Of a DNA stretch of 64,000 bases, positions 59,956 through 64,000 are shown piece by piece. Within the stretch, counting starts at the first letter, position 1; each line of letters starts with the position of its first letter. The DNA comes from Paramecium pentaurelia (lineage: Eukaryota > Ciliophora > Oligohymenophorea > Peniculida > Parameciidae). The notes beneath the pieces were generated by a model. The model worked only from the letters and a program-made list of their open reading frames with translations. It ran no database searches and was not told the origin of the DNA. Both the position numbers and the translations under genes were made by a program. Location of the stretch: NCBI GenBank assembly GCA_905183005.1, contig CAJJDO010000024.1, positions 249,083 to 313,082 on the forward strand. The letters run 5' to 3'.

Positions 59956-61915
59956 ATGTTGTCAATATCATAAATATAGAAATCACCTCAAGTGCAATCT
60001 TCAAAGCAATTGAATAGATTTAATTTATTTTCAAGAAATAGAACACTTGACAATACGGAAGCCAGTAAAATGAGAGCTAAATATATAATTCATGACAAAG
60101 AAAGTCTATATGAGGAAATTTAAAATCTGAAATAAGAAAACAATTAATTAAAATTAGCATTACGATAGTTTTAATCTTAAAATTAATATTTCAAGAGAGA
60201 AGTGCAATCAATTTTAAAAGAAGAAAGTGGTCCTTCTAAGAATTATACTAGAATAAAATAAGGGTTTTTAGAGAAAATCACAAAGCTGGAGGTATACAAT
60301 TGTATAAATATAGGAAAATAACATTAAATTGCAATAATAGTTATAAGAATAAATATCATATATTAATCAATTATAGAATCCATTGAATAAAAATAATGTC
60401 GAAGGATTGTGTATGTCTCTAAGTGAAGATAATATGAGAATGAGCTAATTAATTTAACAATTAGAATAGTCAGTTATATAATAATAAGTACTGAAAATTA
60501 ATATAAATTTAGAATAATTGTAATAAAATGAACATTAAATATAATGCAATCTTAAATAAATATAAGTAAATCAAGAATCTAAATGCATAATTGTTATTAG
60601 AGATTGCAGAATTAAAAAAAAAAGATACTTTATTTCTTGAAAGACCTCAATAGAAAGATAATAAAAAGATTGAAGAACAATTATAATTGGGTTATGATTA
60701 AGCAATGGTTGATTTAAGAAATGAAAGATAAAAAAATAAATATTTAGAAAATCAAATGCAAAAACTCTAAGGAGATCATTAAGAATAAATAGATAATTTA
60801 GAAAAAAAGATTGCTGAATAAAAGAGATAATTTGAAACATTATAAAGAGAATATGAATTAGAAAAATAATAAAAATATTAATCTAAAAGAACTATTCTTA
60901 TAAAAAATAATGGTCCTTAACCACCTGAAGAATAAGGATAATTATAAGAAGATATTGAACTTTAAAAAAAGAAATTTATAAATGTTGATAAAAATGATAT
61001 TTTAGCCATAGCTAGATAAGTCAAATTAAATTTGATTGGGTTGAAAATAACATTGTAATAAGTAGAATCTTATTTATTAACAGATGAAATATTAACTTAA
61101 TAATAATTGAAATAAAATCTATCAAATAGAATATTTGGTTTATAAACAAATGAATAAGTTGAAATGGCTGCTATTTATTTAGCAGATGTTGAAAATGAAA
61201 CTGAAACAACTACTAGTGCTAGAGTAAGAAGTATTTTTAGAACTTTGATGGAAAACTATTAAATTTTAAATATAGATTAATTGAATAATATCAATTAATA
61301 GATAATGAAAAAGAAGAATGAAATCTCAGACATTTTAATTAGAAAATATCCAGATACTTATACAAGTGGATATATTATAATTGATGTAAATCTATTAAAT
61401 AAAATTAGTCTTATTTGGAAGTACTTTTTTAAGTGGAAATTTAATTAAGCAAAATAGAAATTGATCATTTTTATGCTTTAATCTAAAGATCAAATAGATC
61501 ACCAAGAATATTTTTGTAATAAATATTTTCACCTTTTGATGTAAATTAAGAGGAAGATGATTTAGATGATTAATAATAGAATATAAATTTAGGAGATGGT
61601 TAACCTGAAAGTGTAAAAATGTCAAATAGTGAAATAATAATTATAAATAATCGTAAGGAATCTGAATTTGTTAATTTAATTGAGGATGATATAGATCATA
61701 ATTAGAGATCAAATTAGAAGAAGATAGAAATCAATATAGAGAAATTGGATGAATAAAATGAAGATGAAATCAAGTAATCACAATAATTGAATTTGGAATT
61801 GTCAGAAGAAGAAAAGAATCCATTCTAAGACGTATAGCATGAAGAATCAGATATGAAAATGATTGATTCGTAAGAATTAAGAAAATAAAGTTAACCTGAA
61901 TTATAATAATTTTGA
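59956..61915 (+). CDS. coiled-coil protein, acidic C-terminus
   Basis: 629 residues after introns of 22, 25 and 23 bases; the frame closes. It starts MLSISQIQKSPQVQSSKQL. Long heptad-like regions rich in Leu, Glu, Gln and Lys occupy residues about 60-320. A more globular part follows (ILAIARQVKLNLIGLKITL, EMAAIYLADVENETETTTSA, then YLEVLFQVEIQLSKIEIDHF). The last 130 residues are acidic and disordered. The globular part looks conserved but I cannot name it. A structural role at the cytoskeleton is plausible from shape alone. Confidence 0.75.
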
Positions 61916-61924
61916 ATTTAAATA

Positions 61925-63800
61925 ATGGATAACCGATTAGAGAGAAATGTCAATAAACTCATGGATCGTTATAAAAAAACTAGTCAGTAGATCGATTAGA
62001 TCATGTAATATGAACCAACTCCTCAATAACCTGTCACATATTTTATAGGTAGATCAAGACCAAGTAAAATCAATGATGATGAGTAATTCATATTTATCTA
62101 TAATTTCAGTGATGATTCTTCAAGAGAAAGACGTAGATAAAGTGGATCATTAGAGTAAATTAGTAGATTAAGGGAAACCTTGAATGCTAGGGATATGCAA
62201 GAAAGAGAAAAATATGAAAGAATAAGAATCTTAAATAAGGAATTAAAAGTACTTTTCTTTATAACATCCTTTAGATTACACTTAAGGAATATATGACAGT
62301 TAATAAAGAATTGGAAGGAAAGTTATCATCAAAGGATAAATAAATTAGAGCATTTGAATAAGAAAATAAATAATTATTAGATTAATTAAACAAAGGAGAT
62401 TTAAATACCAAAGAGGTTAAAATAAAAGCAGAGACTTCAGAAAAATTAATTGAAGAATTACAATAGCAAAATCATATATTAAAATAAAAATTAGGAGATA
62501 AAAAATAAAAATTAACTGCTTTAAGAGATTAGTTAAAATAAGCAGAGACAGTTTATGAAGAACAAGGATAAAATTTTGGTAGAGAACTTGAAAGAGTTTA
62601 AAAATTATGTGAGGATTTTTCTAATGAAATGTAATCATATATTATTTAAATAGAAAAAATTAAGAAGAATAAAATAAGGAATTAGAGGGAGAGTTATTAA
62701 AATAAAGAGATGAATTAATTAATAGAGATGAACAAATTCGATATTTTGAATAAATGTATTAGGATATTAGATACAGAGATGCTGATTAATAATCTTAAAT
62801 AGAATATCTAAATTAATAAATCAATTATTATAAGTAATAGTTAGATTAAGCTACATATAAATAAGATGAGGCATATAATTAATTAGCTAAAGTTGAAAAG
62901 CAATAGCAATAATTTTTGTAGTCTTAAGAATAAGAAATTGAAAAGAGAGTATCAAATTATAAAGATTTACTTGAAAAAAAGAAATAAAAAATTAATGAAT
63001 AAAAATTATCTATTGATAATTTAAATTAAAAAATAACTGATTTTTAGAGATTACTTGATAATGAAGAGAAAAATCATTCAATTTAAATTTAAGATTATTA
63101 GAAATTATAATAAATCAATTCTGAACTTAAATCTGTTATTGATAATTAGTAAAATAAATTATTAACAGCAGAAAATAGAATCTAAAGTCTCGTTCTTGAA
63201 ATATAAGATTAAAAATCTGCATTATAAATTAAAAAACAAAAATTTGAAGAATTTGAATTATAATCTCGACAAGATTTTCGTACAATAGAATAAGTATTAT
63301 AGAATATTAAATTTTTAGTTAAAAAATTAAGTTCTTCATTTATAGGAACAATTAACTAAATCATAATAGTATTGTAGGGATTTAGAAAATGATATTTAAA
63401 TGACAAAACATGAGAATGATAAAACCATGGATGAAATTGAGATTAAAATTGACCATCTGGTAAAATAGTTAGCTTAAAGTAAAGAAGAAATTAAGGAATA
63501 CAAAAATAGAGAAAATGAATTGAAATAAAAAATAAAATCTTAAGAAGAAGAAATCCTTAAACATGCTTAAAAATCTGCTAAATATAAATAATAGATTGAA
63601 TAGAGTCAGTATTCATTAAAACAAGTATATAGTCTAAAACTAATTAATAGATTGAAGAGAAAGTTAGAATTTATGAAAGTGAAAGAGAGATTTAATCAAG
63701 ATAAGTTTTGTAAGTTAAATAGGATTAAACTACAACACAAAATAAGTTGAGAGTTTTGGAAGACATACATTCATTAATAAAAATGCACAAAAAAATTTGA
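61925..63800 (+). CDS. long coiled-coil protein
   Basis: 591 residues after introns of 26, 23, 25 and 26 bases; the frame closes. The N-terminal 80 residues carry basic and Ser-rich stretches (SRPSKINDDEQF, then DDSSRERRRQSGS). From about residue 80 to the end it is one nearly unbroken coiled coil (ELEGELLKQRDELINRDEQI and so on), ending LEDIHSLIKMHKKI. It starts 10 bases after the stop of the previous coiled-coil gene, with no room for a normal promoter. Likely a filament or basal-body scaffold by shape; no family assignment. Confidence 0.78.
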
Positions 63801-63894
63801 TTATGAAATTTATATATTTACAAATTAATTATACAATTAATATCTAAAGTATCATATTATGATTAATAATAAATAAATTATCAAATGAGCAAGC

Positions 63895-64000
63895 TAAACT
63901 ACTAGGAGTTGCTTGCATCACTTTATTCAAAAGGGGACTCTTAGGCACATCCTTATACATATGATAATACAGCTACTTAAAACAGAGAACTATCAAATTA
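63895..64000 (+). CDS. start of a gene running off the window
   Basis: From ATG 63895 one frame stays open to the edge, beginning MSKLNYQELLASLYSKGDSQ and continuing AHPYTYDNTATQNREL. The composition is protein-like and unlike the A+T-rich spacer before it. Too little is present to identify it. Confidence 0.6.

Noticed and set aside
1..64000. Prokaryotic signals, insertion sequences, tRNA or rRNA genes
   Set aside because: No inverted-repeat-bounded element, no cloverleaf that satisfied consensus positions and no rRNA segment was found on reading both strands.

Overview
The window reads as macronuclear DNA of a ciliate of the Paramecium type. It is about three quarters A+T. Long conserved proteins appear only when TAA and TAG are read as glutamine and TGA as the sole stop. 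Genes are cut by very short introns, mostly 20-31 bases, usually starting GTA and ending AG. They sit close together on both strands, with gaps as small as 6-16 bases. All spans were worked out by hand translation: CDS coordinates run from start to stop and include introns. Where summed exons give a whole number of codons I trust the model more, and I say where frames do not close.

Layout. 1-1441: 3' part of a kelch protein. 2580-4741 (-): PH-like plus kinase protein. 5085-6937: a coiled-coil protein and ribosomal eL29. 6997-9938 (-): two tandem SK-type potassium channels. 9967-13783: a divergent pair, a Gln/Asn-rich protein and a BAR-like/VASt lipid-transfer protein. 14752-20163: a LITAF-type protein, a hypothetical protein, a membrane-anchored Gln-rich protein and a small protein with a CaaX-like end. 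21037-27339: a tight cluster with LTO1, AMMECR1, a Sec14-type protein and several proteins I do not recognise. 27769-32913: a VHS/GAT protein with an adaptin-appendage-like end, a kinase and a ubiquitin protease.

32942-43561 (-) is the most striking object: one gene of about 10.6 kb for a secreted protein of about 3,515 residues. It has a signal peptide, eight near-identical 51-residue repeats plus two diverged ones, a charged repeat, a long polyglutamine tract written in TAA/TAG, and ten lectin/LamG-like repeats of about 210 residues.

43630-50200 is looser: a hypothetical gene, a G+C-enriched stretch with strong RNA-like folding, a centrin, and several low-confidence small genes. 50209-64000 holds a starch-binding-domain protein, an E(z)-type SET methyltransferase, two tandem paralogous small proteins, a zinc-finger/kinase fusion, an NAD-type isocitrate dehydrogenase, a small membrane protein, two adjacent coiled-coil proteins and the start of another gene.

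No operon logic is expected here. Neighbours seem related by duplication (SK channels, the RLPKEF pair, perhaps the coiled-coil pair) or by sharing short divergent promoters, not by pathway.
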